In this document: positions 1-8,619 of the stretch, in pieces | Numbering within the stretch: position 1 is the first letter of the stretch | Layout: each line of letters begins with the position of its first letter | The notes under the pieces: model-generated | The model's database searches: none | Seen by the model: only the letters and a program-made list of their open reading frames with translations | Told to the model about the DNA's origin: nothing | Assembly: GCF_000711725.1 (NCBI RefSeq) | Contig: NZ_JONP01000005.1 | Location: forward strand, 62,001-126,000 | From: Roseomonas aerilata DSM 19363 | Lineage (GTDB): Bacteria > Pseudomonadota > Alphaproteobacteria > Acetobacterales > Acetobacteraceae | Direction of reading: 5' to 3' | DNA: 64,000 nt | Program-made: the position numbers and the translations under genes

Positions 1-1
1 T

Positions 2-751
2 TACGACGTCGCCACCACCGCGCGGCGGGAGGGCGGCGATTTCATGCTCGACGGCCGCAAGGGCGTGGTGCTGGGCGGCGACGATGCCGGCCTTCTGGTC
101 GTCACCGCCCGCACCGCCGGCGGGCGCCGCGACCATGACGGCATCACCCTCTTCCTGGTGGACGCGAACGCGCCGGGCGTCTCCCGCCATGGCATGCCCG
201 CGCAGGACGGTACCCGCGTGGCCGAGATCTCCCTCGACGGCGTGCGCGTGCCGGCCGATCGCGTGCTGGGCGAGGTCGATGCCGGCCTGCCGCTGGCCGG
301 GCGCGTGGTGGACGTGGCGCTCTCAGCCCTCTGCGCCGACAGCCTCGGCGCGATGGAGGAACTGCACCGCATGACCGTGGACTACCTCAAGCAGCGCCAG
401 CAGTTCGGGGTCACCATCGGGTCGTTCCAGGCTCTCCAGCACCGTGCGGCGGACATGCTGGTGGCGGTGGAGCAGGCGCGTTCCATGGCGCTCTACGCCG
501 CGATGATGGCGGAGGAGCCGGACGCCCGCGAGCGTCGCCCGGCCATCGCCGCGGCCAAGGCGCAGGTCAACCGCTCCTCCCGCCTCGTCGGGCAGGAGGC
601 GGTCCAGCTGCACGGCGGCATCGCGATGACCTGGGAATACCGCGCCGGCCACCTCTTCAAGCGCCTGACCTCCAACGAACTGCTCTTCGGCGACACCGAC
701 CACCACCTGCGCGAGGTTGCGGAGGCCGGCGGGCTGGTGGAAGAGATCTGA
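2..751 (+). CDS. Acyl-CoA dehydrogenase family protein, C-terminal part (5' end outside window)
   Basis: The frame is open from the first bases of the window, so the N-terminal half is missing. The visible 249 residues cover the middle beta domain and the C-terminal helical domain of the acyl-CoA dehydrogenase fold, which binds FAD and oxidises acyl-CoA thioesters to enoyl-CoA. Typical landmarks are RQQFGVTIGSFQALQHR in the FAD/dimer helix region and VQLHGGIAMTWEY near the end. The stretch ARREGGDFMLDGRKGVVLGG and the overall spacing resemble small subunits of pimeloyl-CoA-type dehydrogenases, but the substrate is inferred only. The receptor gene follows 57 bp later on the same strand and may be cotranscribed. 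Confidence 0.9.
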   Translation, partial: YDVATTARREGGDFMLDGRKGVVLGGDDAGLLVVTARTAGGRRDHDGITLFLVDANAPGVSRHGMPAQDGTRVAEISLDGVRVPADRVLGEVDAGLPLAGRVVDVALSALCADSLGAMEELHRMTVDYLKQRQQFGVTIGSFQALQHRAADMLVAVEQARSMALYAAMMAEEPDARERRPAIAAAKAQVNRSSRLVGQEAVQLHGGIAMTWEYRAGHLFKRLTSNELLFGDTDHHLREVAEAGGLVEEI

Positions 752-808
752 CGGAACGCTGCTGCGCACCGGGAAGGGCCGAAGGGCCTGCCGAGGAGGA
801 AACCAACC

Positions 809-1786
809 ATGACCGCTGACATCATCGGCCGCCGCGGCGCGCTCGCGCTCGGCACCGGCCTTGCCCTTGCCCGCCCGGCGCTGGCCCAGTCCCGCTTCCC
901 CGACCGGCCGATCCGCCTGATCGTGCCCTGGGGGCCGGGCGGCTCCACCGATATCCTCATGCGCGCCCTGGCCGATGCCGTCTCCCGCCGCGTCGGCCAG
1001 CCGGTGGTGGTGGAAAACCGCGCCGGCGCGGGTGGCATCCTCGGCGCGCAGCTTCTCGCGGGCGGGGCGCGGCCGGACGGCTACACGCTGTCGCAGATCC
1101 CCATCTCGGTCTTCCGCTACCCGCAGATGGTGCCGCGCCCGCCCTTCGATCCCATGAAGGACTTCACCTACATCGCGCAGATCACCGGCTATCTCTTCGG
1201 CGTGGTGGTGAAGGCGGATGCGCCCTGGCAAACCTTCCGCGAGCTGCTGGACTACGCGAAGGCGAACCCTGGCAAGATCAACTACGGCACGCCCGGCTCC
1301 GGCACATCGCTTCACATCACCATGGAGCAGATCGCGGCCAAGCAGGGGATCGAGTGGGTGCAGGTGCCCTATCGCGGCGCGGCGGAGAACCTGCAATCTA
1401 CCCTCTCCGGCAATACCCAGGTCTCGGCGGAAACCAGCGGCTGGTCCGAACTCGTCGCGGCCGGGCAACTCCGCCTTCTCTGCACCTGGGGCCCGGAACG
1501 CGCCAAGCGCTTCCCCGACGCGCCGACGCTGAAGGAACTCGGCCTCGATATCGTCTCCACCTCGCCCTACGGCATCGGCGGTCCCGCAGGGATGGACCCC
1601 GCGGTCGTGCGCGTGCTCGAGGAAGCCTTCCGCGACGCCGCCCAGGACCCCGCCCACGCCGCAGTGCTGGACCGCTACGACATGTCCCCCGCCTTTCTCG
1701 GCAGCGCGGACTACACCGTGGCCGCACGGGCGCAGTACGAGGAGGACGGGGCGATGATCCGGCGCCTGGGGCTCAAGGCGGGGTAG
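809..1786 (+). CDS. Bug-family tripartite tricarboxylate transporter substrate-binding receptor
   Basis: A 325-residue periplasmic solute receptor of the Bug/TctC family, which delivers carboxylates and related compounds to TctAB-type permeases or to sensors. The N-terminus has a twin Arg (GRRGALALG) followed by a hydrophobic stretch and an Ala-rich end PALAQ, so it is exported, perhaps by Tat. The family signatures FPDRPIRLIVPWGPGGSTD (residues about 30-48), VENRAGAGG and RPDGYTL are all present. A strong GAGGAGGAAA ribosome site precedes the ATG. No permease gene is nearby, as usual for the many orphan Bug receptors of Acetobacteraceae and Burkholderiales. The ligand cannot be read from sequence. 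The upstream acyl-CoA dehydrogenase hints at an organic acid. Confidence 0.93.
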   Translation: MTADIIGRRGALALGTGLALARPALAQSRFPDRPIRLIVPWGPGGSTDILMRALADAVSRRVGQPVVVENRAGAGGILGAQLLAGGARPDGYTLSQIPISVFRYPQMVPRPPFDPMKDFTYIAQITGYLFGVVVKADAPWQTFRELLDYAKANPGKINYGTPGSGTSLHITMEQIAAKQGIEWVQVPYRGAAENLQSTLSGNTQVSAETSGWSELVAAGQLRLLCTWGPERAKRFPDAPTLKELGLDIVSTSPYGIGGPAGMDPAVVRVLEEAFRDAAQDPAHAAVLDRYDMSPAFLGSADYTVAARAQYEEDGAMIRRLGLKAG

Positions 1787-1797
1787 GCCGGTCCTGT

Positions 1798-2048
1798 GTG
1801 ACTCCGGGAAGAGGAAGAAGGAATTCTTCCTCTCCCCGGACCCCTCTCCATCATCTTTTTCTTCGAATTTAGGATGCCTCACGGCCGGTGCGCCTCGGGT
1901 CAATGACCCGAGGCGATTGCACGTGCAGGAAGGGCGCGCCGAAAGAACCGGTCCCCGATCATCGCATCCGCGCCAGCCCGATGGGGATCCAAGGGCCTCA
2001 GGCCCTTGGCGGGTGAGGTTCGGAGAGGGCAGAGCCCTCTCCGGAGCC
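1798..2048 (-). repeat. Hairpin-rich intergenic repeat, copy A
   Basis: This 251-bp element matches 58185-58435 on the opposite strand with about a dozen mismatches by eye. It holds four separate palindromes: 1804-1839 (16-bp stem with one mismatch, loop GGAA), 1891-1915 (11-bp stem CGCCTCGGGTC, loop AAT), 1989-2009 (10-bp stem CCAAGGGCCT around one base) and 2021-2043 (10-bp stem CGGAGAGGGC, loop AGA). It fills nearly the whole gap between the convergent ends of the Bug receptor and the flavin monooxygenase. No open frame in it looks like a protein. Strand is given relative to copy C. Confidence 0.9.
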
Positions 2049-2083
2049 GCAGGGCAACGGCAGAAGGATGCGCAAGAGGGCCC

Positions 2084-3673
2084 TCAGCCGCCCCGCGCCT
2101 GCGCCAGCACCTTCTCCGCCTCCGCGGACTCGCCCGCCCAGGCCACGAACTGGTCCGGCCGCACCAGCACGTTCTCGGCGGCGTAGTTGCGCCTGGCTTC
2201 CTCGCTGAGGGCGATCACCGCGAGCGGCATGCCCAGCCTGTTCGCGGCCTCACGGAATTCAGTGGCCACCGTGCCATCAGGCGAGGTGGAGAGCAGCGAG
2301 AAGCCCTGACTCAACTCCTCGTAGACGTTGCGGCCGCTGGCCATGACCTGCGGTGCCAGGTGATGGCCGGCGCGCGCGGTCAGGCTGTGCGTGCCGACGG
2401 CGCTCGGGCCGCGCGGCTCGCCTGGCAGGGCCTGCACGATGGGTGATCCTTCGTAGTTCGGCTCGAAGGACGCCACCTCCGCGGCCGCACTGGATGTCCG
2501 TGTGGCCCAGCCGGCCTCGAAGCCTGCCCGGTCGCGCGCCGGGTCGTGCGCGGCGAGGAAGTCGCGGTCCACGTGGATCGAGCGCTCGATGAAGTCGCCG
2601 GCGGTGGAGGCGAAGACCGGCCGCCTCTCGGCGTCGTAGGAGTCGAGCAGTCCTTGCCCGCCCCAGCCATCGAAGCACGCGGCGAGCTTCCAGCCGAGGT
2701 TCACCGCGTCCTCCAGCCCCGTGTTGATGCCGTAGCCGCCGTAGGGCGGGTGGCTGTGTGCGGCATCCCCCGCCACGAAGAGGCGGCCCTTGCGGTAGCT
2801 GTCCGCGATGGCGAAGCGCAGGTCCCAGAACCCGATATGCTCGAACTCGGCGTCGAACTGCGCGCCGGCAGCCCGGTGCAGCATCGCGGTGAAATCGGTG
2901 TTGTCCTTCGTCGTGTCCGCCGGCACGGGCGCGTGGAAGAACCAGGTGGTGCCGAGGTCCACGCGTCCGAAGAACTGCCAGTATCCCTCAAGGTCCGGGT
3001 GCAGCACGTTGTAGAAGGACTTCCCGGGGTAGCGCTTCAGCAACTCGTGCAGTCCCTCGGAACGGAAGACGAGCAGCACCATGAGGCGATCGTGGTCCGA
3101 GCGCGTCTGGGTGATGCCCGCCGCCTCGCGCACGGTGGACTTGCTGCCGTCGCAGCCCACGGCATAGGCGGCGCGGAGGGTCCGCCGGCCCGTGCCCTTC
3201 CGCTCGGCGACGGTGACGGTCACGCCGTCAGCGTCCTGCTCCACCCCCTCCGCGGTCCAGCCATAGAGGGTCGTGATCCCCGGCAGGGTTGCGGCCCGCG
3301 CCCGCAGCACCGCCTCGGTCGCGTATTGCGGCAGGCGCTCGTTGCCCGTGAAGTAGAACTGCCGCACCAGTTCGCGTTGCAGCCAGTCGTGCTGGTACTC
3401 GCCCAGCAGCGTGCCGTAGGCGGTCAGCCCGCCCATCCCGTACTCGGGCGGGATGGTCCGCGCGGCCCGCAACGCGGCCTCCGCGCCCCAGAAATGGAAG
3501 TGCTCCATGGTCCGCTGGGTCAGGTTCTGACCCTTGGGGATCGGCTGAGGGGAGGGGTAGCGCTCCACCAGGATCGACCGCACGCCGCGCAGCGCCAGTT
3601 CGATCGCGAGCCCTGTTCCCACCGGTCCGCCGCCGACGATGATGACCTGCGTGCTGTCGTGATTGTCTGACAT
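2084..3673 (-). CDS. FAD-dependent aromatic-ring monooxygenase (PheA/TfdB/MhpA-like)
   Basis: A 529-residue class A flavoprotein hydroxylase, which uses NAD(P)H and O2 to hydroxylate phenolic or similar rings. The three family fingerprints are visible: the dinucleotide fold VIIVGGGPVGTGLAIELA at about residues 10-27, the DG motif AVGCDGSKSTVREAAG near 165-180, and the GD motif LFVAGDAAHSHPPYGGYG near 300. The C-terminal thioredoxin-like region is short and ends in LVRPDQFVAWAG. I chose the ATG at 3673 because the Rossmann motif starts ten residues later and GGAAA lies just upstream; the frame stays open further upstream. It is divergent from a MarR regulator, which probably controls it. The substrate is unknown. 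Confidence 0.9.
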   Translation of the reverse strand: MSDNHDSTQVIIVGGGPVGTGLAIELALRGVRSILVERYPSPQPIPKGQNLTQRTMEHFHFWGAEAALRAARTIPPEYGMGGLTAYGTLLGEYQHDWLQRELVRQFYFTGNERLPQYATEAVLRARAATLPGITTLYGWTAEGVEQDADGVTVTVAERKGTGRRTLRAAYAVGCDGSKSTVREAAGITQTRSDHDRLMVLLVFRSEGLHELLKRYPGKSFYNVLHPDLEGYWQFFGRVDLGTTWFFHAPVPADTTKDNTDFTAMLHRAAGAQFDAEFEHIGFWDLRFAIADSYRKGRLFVAGDAAHSHPPYGGYGINTGLEDAVNLGWKLAACFDGWGGQGLLDSYDAERRPVFASTAGDFIERSIHVDRDFLAAHDPARDRAGFEAGWATRTSSAAAEVASFEPNYEGSPIVQALPGEPRGPSAVGTHSLTARAGHHLAPQVMASGRNVYEELSQGFSLLSTSPDGTVATEFREAANRLGMPLAVIALSEEARRNYAAENVLVRPDQFVAWAGESAEAEKVLAQARGG

Positions 3674-3728
3674 CGAGGCGTTTCCGGTTCTTTCTTGAGC
3701 AGGCCCGAGATTTCCATCCCAGTCGCCG

Positions 3729-3753
3729 TCAGTCAAGATCGTCAGACGACTGA
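3729..3753. promoter_or_regulatory. Candidate MarR operator between divergent monooxygenase and regulator genes
   Basis: Two nested dyads lie in the 164-bp divergent gap. The outer arms are TCAGTC (3729-3734) and GACTGA (3748-3753); the inner one is TCGTC-A-GACGA (3739-3749). A palindrome of this size midway between a MarR gene and its neighbour is the usual place for autoregulation. The assignment is inferred from position and symmetry only. Confidence 0.4.
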
Positions 3754-3837
3754 TTAAATTTGTAAGCACCCCCTGGCGCTCGCCCCTGATTCCTGCGAAC
3801 CCCTTCCCATGCCCGACCACGCCCTGGAAGCGCGGCC

Positions 3838-4362
3838 GTGAACGGCCAGGCCCGCAAGCCCCGTCCAGCCCCTGCCCAGGGGTCCGCGCCCGAGGCGGGC
3901 TTCCTCGCGGCGATCTACGCGCGCCCGGGCTTCAAGCTGCGCCGCGCGCACCAGATCGCCCTCTCGGTCTTCGCCGAGGAGTGCCGCAGCCTCGAGGTCA
4001 CCTCCACGCAGTACGGCATCCTCGTCGCCGTCAGCGAGCGACCCGGCCTCGACCAGGTCGGTGTCGCCCAGGCGCTGGGGCTGGACCGCTCCACCACCGG
4101 CATGGTGGTCGGGCTGCTGGAGGGACGCGGCCTGCTCCGCCGCGACCGCCACGCGACCGACGGCCGCCGCCGCGTGCTTTCCCTCACCGAGGAGGGGGCG
4201 CGCCTTCTCGAGGCCCTGGCACCGGCGGCCGAGCGCGCCCGGCGCCGACTACTCGCCCCCCTCTCCGCCGAGGAGGCGCGGACCCTCACCGCGCTGCTCG
4301 ACCGCCTGATGGACCATCACGACGCCCTCGTCCGCGTCCCGCTCATGCGCCCGGAGCGGTGA
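3838..4362 (+). CDS. MarR-family transcriptional regulator
   Basis: A 174-residue winged-helix regulator. The recognition helix and wing are clear: GVAQALGLDRSTTGMVVGLL then GLLRRDRHATDGRRRVLSLT at about residues 72-125, with dimerisation helices on both sides. MarR proteins usually repress a divergent catabolic or efflux gene and release DNA when a phenolic ligand binds. That fits the adjacent flavin monooxygenase. The GTG start at 3838 overlaps the TGA of a ten-codon open frame (ATG at 3809), which could couple translation. No ATG alternative is in frame before the wHTH core. Confidence 0.9.
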   Translation: MNGQARKPRPAPAQGSAPEAGFLAAIYARPGFKLRRAHQIALSVFAEECRSLEVTSTQYGILVAVSERPGLDQVGVAQALGLDRSTTGMVVGLLEGRGLLRRDRHATDGRRRVLSLTEEGARLLEALAPAAERARRRLLAPLSAEEARTLTALLDRLMDHHDALVRVPLMRPER

Positions 4363-4525
4363 GGCGCCGTACCCACACGCCCGTGATGCAGGGGCGCGCG
4401 CGCCGGCGTGACGCGGGCGCCCGGCTCGCGCATCCTGCGGCCCGGCCGAACCGCGCCCCGTGAACACAGGGGCCAGGGGCCGCCGGAGCATCCCGCGGCC
4501 TGCTGCGCCCACCAGGAGAAACGCG

Positions 4526-5500
4526 ATGAGCGTCGAGAGCGACCCCGCGGGCGTCATGCCCGAATGCCCCGACGGCGCCCCGGTCTGCCAGGTGATCCTG
4601 CCTCGCACGCACGACATCGGCGGCTTCGAGGTGCGCCGCGCGCTCCCCGCCAAGGGGCGCCAGATGGTCGGCCCCTTCATCTTCTTCGACCAGATGGGAC
4701 CGGGCGAGTTCCTGACCGGCAAGGGCCTGGACGTGCGCCCGCACCCGCATATCGGTCTCTCGACGGTCACCTACCTCTTCGAGGGCGAGATCCAGCACCG
4801 CGACACCCTGGGCTCCGACCTCTCGATCCGCCCGGGCGACGTGAACTGGATGACCGCCGGCCGCGGCATCGCCCATTCCGAGCGCACCGGCCAGGCGCTT
4901 CGCAACCATGCCAACCCGCTCTACGGCATCCAGTCCTGGGTCGCGCTCCCCCGCGCGCAGGAGGAGGCGGCGCCGGCCTTCGTCCACCACCCCGCCGATA
5001 CCCTGCCGGTCATCGAGGACGGGGCCGCGCGGCTCCGCCTCATCGCCGGCCATGGCTGGGGGGCGCGATCCCCGGTCGAGACGCCCTCCGACCTCTTCTA
5101 CGCGGACGCCATCCTCTCTCCTGGTGCCCTCCTGCCCCTGCCCGACCACGAGGAGCGCGGCGCCTATGTGGTGGAAGGCGAGGTCAGCGTGGGCGAGGAC
5201 CGCTTCGAGGCCGGCCGCATGCTCGTCTTCCGCGCGGGCGACGACCTGGCGCTCCGCGCCGGACCCCGGGGCGCGCGCCTGCTGATGCTCGGCGGCGCGG
5301 CCATGGACGGGCCGCGCCACCTTTTCTGGAACTTCGTCTCCTCCTCGCGCGAGCGGATCGAACAGGCCAAGGCGGACTGGAAGGCCGGCCGCTTCGGCAC
5401 CGTGCCAGGAGACGACAAGGAGTTCATCCCGCTGCCTGAGGAGCGCGTCTCGGTGCGCGCTGCGGTCCAGGCGCCCTCCGCGGGGTCGCCGACGAGCTGA
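4526..5500 (+). CDS. Pirin family protein (bicupin)
   Basis: A 324-residue protein of the pirin family. Pirins are iron-binding bicupins; some bacterial members are quercetinases, others bind regulators or metabolic enzymes. The N-terminal cupin carries the expected metal ligands: His73 and His75 in [13 protein letters not shown] and His117/Glu119 in [10 protein letters not shown]. The signature [12 protein letters not shown] is present at about residues 51-62. The C-terminal cupin has [20 protein letters not shown]. The ATG at 4526 was chosen for the AGGAGAA ribosome site seven bases upstream; the frame is also open back to about 4460. It follows the MarR gene by 163 bp. Enzymatic role is uncertain. 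Confidence 0.92.
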   Translation: MSVESDPAGVMPECPDGAPVCQVILPRTHDIGGFEVRRALPAKGRQMVGPFIFFDQMGPGEFLTGKGLDVRPHPHIGLSTVTYLFEGEIQHRDTLGSDLSIRPGDVNWMTAGRGIAHSERTGQALRNHANPLYGIQSWVALPRAQEEAAPAFVHHPADTLPVIEDGAARLRLIAGHGWGARSPVETPSDLFYADAILSPGALLPLPDHEERGAYVVEGEVSVGEDRFEAGRMLVFRAGDDLALRAGPRGARLLMLGGAAMDGPRHLFWNFVSSSRERIEQAKADWKAGRFGTVPGDDKEFIPLPEERVSVRAAVQAPSAGSPTS

Positions 5501-5586
5501 AGGGGCGTCGCGGGTAGTCCCCGGGGAAACTCCCCAGGCCACTGCCGCCCCCTTGCAAGCAGCCCTGTCCCCGGCGAGGAAGCCGC

Positions 5587-6075
5587 ATGACCATCGCCTG
5601 GCTCGACGGCACCTACCTGACGCTGCAGCGGGACCGCTGGCGCTGCGCCATCGGCCGCGGCGGCATCCGCGCCGACAAGAGCGAGGGCGACGGCGCCACG
5701 CCGCGGGCCCTCCTGCCGCTGCGCCGCGTGCTCTACCGGGCGGATCGCCTCCCGCCCCCGCGCTGCGCCGTGCCGGTGGAGCCGATCTCGCCCACCGATG
5801 GCTGGTGCGACGACCCCGCCGATACCGCCTACAACCGCCCCGTCACCCTGCCCTTCGCCGCCAGCCACGAGGAGCTTTGGCGGGCCGACGCCGTCTACGA
5901 CATCATCGGCGTGCTCGGCTGGAACGACGCGCCGGTGGTGCGTGGGCGGGGCAGCGCGATCTTCCTCCACCTCGCCCGGCCCGACTACGCGCCAACGGAG
6001 GGCTGCATCGCCCTTGCCTTGCCCGACCTGCGCGCCGCGCTGGCGGCTGGGCTGACAGCCATCGAGGTCGCCTGA
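5587..6075 (+). CDS. L,D-transpeptidase (YkuD)-like protein without signal peptide
   Basis: A 162-residue protein whose second half matches the YkuD catalytic pattern. His128 lies in SAIFLHLARPD and the nucleophile Cys140 lies in TEGCIAL, twelve residues later, close to the usual H-x(n)-S/T-x-G-C arrangement. YkuD enzymes make 3-3 peptidoglycan cross-links or attach proteins to the wall, in the periplasm. I see no export signal at the N-terminus (MTIAWLDGTYLTLQRDRW). It may use another route, act inside the cell or have a distant start. GAGGAAGCCGC precedes the ATG. The next gene, a lipoprotein, is on the same strand 66 bp downstream. Confidence 0.8.
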   Translation: MTIAWLDGTYLTLQRDRWRCAIGRGGIRADKSEGDGATPRALLPLRRVLYRADRLPPPRCAVPVEPISPTDGWCDDPADTAYNRPVTLPFAASHEELWRADAVYDIIGVLGWNDAPVVRGRGSAIFLHLARPDYAPTEGCIALALPDLRAALAAGLTAIEVA

Positions 6076-6141
6076 AGCACGCCGCGGGTGGAAACACGAT
6101 TCCGTGATGCTTCCGGCTCCCGGCCGTTCTATCCTGCGGCG

Positions 6142-6825
6142 ATGCCGCCCCTGCGCCTCCTGCCCCTGCTGTTTCTCCTCGCGGCCTGCGAGACGCCGGA
6201 CATGGGCGAGACCGGCCGCACGGTGGAGAACGCCCTGCGCGCCAGCGTCTTCCTGCCGCCCCGCCAGGACGGGCTGACGCCCATCCGCCGAGCCCTGCCC
6301 GCGGGCAGCATCCAGGACGTCGACGAGGTGGAGGCGACGGACGGCCCGACGCTGCTCGTCACCTATGGCAGCCAGCGAAAGGTGATGAGTCTTATCCAGG
6401 GCACGGGCGAGCAGCGCATGTGGCGCTCCGACGACGGGACGGTGATCGCGACCGACGGCGCCCGTGTGGTGGCCACCGCCGGCACCCAGACGAGCCTCGC
6501 CGCCACCCGCTTCGACAGCCCGGACCCGCTGGACGACGTGACCACCCTGGTCGAGCGCCCCGCCGCCGCCCGCCGCGTGGTGGACCTCGTCCCCGCCAAC
6601 CGCGACATCGACCGCATGCGCTTCGGTGTCCCGCTCGAGTGCCGGCTGCGTGCCGTGCGGGTGGAGGAGGGGCTCTACGTCGAGGAGCGGTGTGGCGGCG
6701 GCGCTCGCTTCGTCAATCGCTACTGGGCGGACCCCGAGACCGGCGCCGTCTGGCGCTCCGAGCAGTGGGTGGGCATGGACAACCGGCCGCTGGTAATCGA
6801 GGTCGTCAGCTCGCCTTCCAACTGA
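6142..6825 (+). CDS. Uncharacterised lipoprotein
   Basis: A 227-residue protein that starts MPPLRLLPLLFLLAACETPD, a lipoprotein signal with lipobox LAAC; Cys15 would be lipidated. The mature part is mixed alpha/beta with a possible outer-membrane or periplasmic role. It contains conserved-looking stretches such as TLLVTYGSQRKVMSLIQGTG and the end WRSEQWVGMDNRPLVIEVV. I do not recognise a named family. The ATG at 6142 starts the signal peptide directly; an in-frame ATG at 6088 would add charged residues ahead of it and is less likely. The gene overlaps the convergent glycosyltransferase end by 20 bp. Confidence 0.75.
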   Translation: MPPLRLLPLLFLLAACETPDMGETGRTVENALRASVFLPPRQDGLTPIRRALPAGSIQDVDEVEATDGPTLLVTYGSQRKVMSLIQGTGEQRMWRSDDGTVIATDGARVVATAGTQTSLAATRFDSPDPLDDVTTLVERPAAARRVVDLVPANRDIDRMRFGVPLECRLRAVRVEEGLYVEERCGGGARFVNRYWADPETGAVWRSEQWVGMDNRPLVIEVVSSPSN

Positions 6826-7870
6826 GCCCCGCCCGCCGCACGCGGCGCGCGACATAGGCGAGCCAGAGGAGCTGCACCAGCAGCGGCGGCAACACCACCA
6901 GCGGCTTCGCCCAGGGCGCCAGCCCCGGAAAGGCGAGGGCGAGCGCCGCCTGGAACAGCACGAAACCCCCGTGCACCGCGGCCACCCAGCGCACCGGCAT
7001 GCCGCTGCGCGCGGCCATCTGGTAGAGATGGGTGCGATGCGGCGTGCTCGGCCGCTCCCCCATGGCGATCCGCCGCACCAGCGTGAAGCCCGTGTCGAAC
7101 AGATGGGCGAAGAGCAGCAGCGGCACGATGAGGAAGGAGACCTGCGCCGTATCGAACCGCGCGCAGGCCACCGCCAGCACCGCCAGCACGAAGCCGAGGA
7201 ACTGGCTGCCCACATCCCCCATGAAGATCCGCGCGGGGTGCAGGTTGTAGGGCAGGTAGCCGATCAGTCCCGCCATCAGGAACAGCGAGGCCGCGTAGAC
7301 GAACCAGGCCTCCTGCTCCGCCCCGATGAGGCAGAGCGCGGCGCAGGCGACGAGCAGCGAGCCGCCGACGAGCCCGTCCATCCCGTCCATGAAGTTCACG
7401 GCATTCGTGCAGGCGACGATCCAGAACAGGGTGAGCAGCGGCCCCCAGATCCCGAGCTCCACCACGCCGATCCAGGGCAGGGCGAGCCGCGTCACGACGA
7501 GGCCGCTGGCCATGGCGACCATCGCCGCCCCTGCCTGGGCCGCGAGCTTCACGACGAATCGGAAATCCCGGAGATCGTCGGCCAGCGCAACGCCTGCGAT
7601 AGCCACGGCGGCCAGGATGGTGCCGATGAATTCCGTCTCCGCGATGCGGGCGAAGCGGGCGGTGCCGTAGAGCACCACCATTCCCGCCACGAAGGCCGCG
7701 ACGATGCCGAGGCCGCCCCCCTTGGGGGTCGGCACCGTATGCGCGGTGGCGGGCCGCCGGGCGGGGTCGTCCAGCATGGGGTGGGCGATCAGCAGCCGCA
7801 CCACGCCGGCGGAGAGCAGCACGAGCAGCGCCGCGAAGCCGAGATGCGGCAGGAAGGCTTCCAACCGCAT
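6806..7870 (-). CDS. WecA/MraY-family glycosyl-1-phosphate transferase (GT4)
   Basis: A 354-residue multi-span membrane enzyme of the polyprenyl-phosphate sugar-1-phosphate transferase family. Such enzymes start O-antigen, enterobacterial common antigen, capsule or peptidoglycan lipid precursors on undecaprenyl phosphate. Key motifs are VPTPKGGGLGI near residue 47, the catalytic Asp pair region NAVNFMDGMDGLVGGS, NLHPARIFMGDVGSQFLGF, and the cytoplasmic loop RTHLYQMAARSG. MraY is normally in the dcw cluster, so this is more likely a WecA/WbpL-type enzyme. Its ATG overlaps the stop of the FkbM gene (ATGA), making it the last gene of the five-gene operon that begins at 11132. Confidence 0.9.
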   Translation of the reverse strand: MRLEAFLPHLGFAALLVLLSAGVVRLLIAHPMLDDPARRPATAHTVPTPKGGGLGIVAAFVAGMVVLYGTARFARIAETEFIGTILAAVAIAGVALADDLRDFRFVVKLAAQAGAAMVAMASGLVVTRLALPWIGVVELGIWGPLLTLFWIVACTNAVNFMDGMDGLVGGSLLVACAALCLIGAEQEAWFVYAASLFLMAGLIGYLPYNLHPARIFMGDVGSQFLGFVLAVLAVACARFDTAQVSFLIVPLLLFAHLFDTGFTLVRRIAMGERPSTPHRTHLYQMAARSGMPVRWVAAVHGGFVLFQAALALAFPGLAPWAKPLVVLPPLLVQLLWLAYVARRVRRAGLSWKAS

Positions 7871-8619
7871 CAGGGCGTGATCCGTTGGGGATCAAGGCTC
7901 GCATAGACGTCGCCGCTATTGGCCGCGTGCGGCAGCGCCTCGATCCATTCCCGCATCCTCTCCGCGCTAACGGGGGAGGGAAGGGCGAGTGCCATGCTCT
8001 CCCCCAGCGCCGCGTTGAAGCGGTAGGGGCCGAGGGCGGACATCCGCGCGAGGCATCCCGCCGCGACGTCGCGCTGAATGGTCGTGAACTCGAAGGAAAG
8101 GGCGCGCGGCGCGAAGGTGAGGCCCGCCAGCGCCTCCGCCTCGAAGCCCTCCACGTCCAGCTTGATGAAATCCGGCCGCCCGTGCTCGGCCGCCAGCGTA
8201 TCGAGGGTCGTGACGGGGCGCATGATCTCGCGGTCCCATTCCTGCCCCTCCCATCCCGCAGCCCCCTCCGCCGCCGCCACGAAGGCGCTGGAGGCGGTGG
8301 CGACGGTGGGATTACGCGTGTTCAGCCGCAGCACTGCCTGCCCCGGTGCCGCGCCAACAAGAGCGCCAACCAGCACGGCATCGGAATCGCCGCGGAAGGC
8401 CCAGCGCAGCACGCGCAGAAGGGCTGGTTGCGGCTCCACCGCCACGGCCCGCGCACCGAGGCGCCGGAAGCTCGCCGCACGGTCGCCAACATGGGCGCCG
8501 ACATCGAAGCCGAGCTCACCCGGCCCGAGGAAGCGCGCGAGGAAACTGTCCAGCAGCGCCGCCCGCTCAGGTGCGCAATAGGTCTCGACCGACCGCCGGA
8601 TGGCACTGCGCGGCCTCAT
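7870..8619 (-). CDS. FkbM-family SAM-dependent methyltransferase
   Basis: A 249-residue methyltransferase of the FkbM family (PF05050). The SAM-binding motif is GFDVGAHVGDRAASFRRLGA near residues 37-56, followed by VAVEPQPALL and the family hallmark DFIKLDVEGFEAEALAGL near 155-172. FkbM enzymes O-methylate sugars or polyketides. The downstream polyprenyl-phosphate transferase suggests methylation of a surface glycan, an inference from context. Start ATG at 8619 overlaps the TGA of the VOC gene; the frame is open further upstream but runs through that gene. The end overlaps the next start by ATGA. Confidence 0.9.
   Translation of the reverse strand: MRPRSAIRRSVETYCAPERAALLDSFLARFLGPGELGFDVGAHVGDRAASFRRLGARAVAVEPQPALLRVLRWAFRGDSDAVLVGALVGAAPGQAVLRLNTRNPTVATASSAFVAAAEGAAGWEGQEWDREIMRPVTTLDTLAAEHGRPDFIKLDVEGFEAEALAGLTFAPRALSFEFTTIQRDVAAGCLARMSALGPYRFNAALGESMALALPSPVSAERMREWIEALPHAANSGDVYASLDPQRITP

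Noticed and set aside
3809-3841. Ten-codon open frame before the MarR gene as a coding feature
   Set aside because: It has no clear ribosome site and no recognisable product. It is mentioned only as a possible coupling element.
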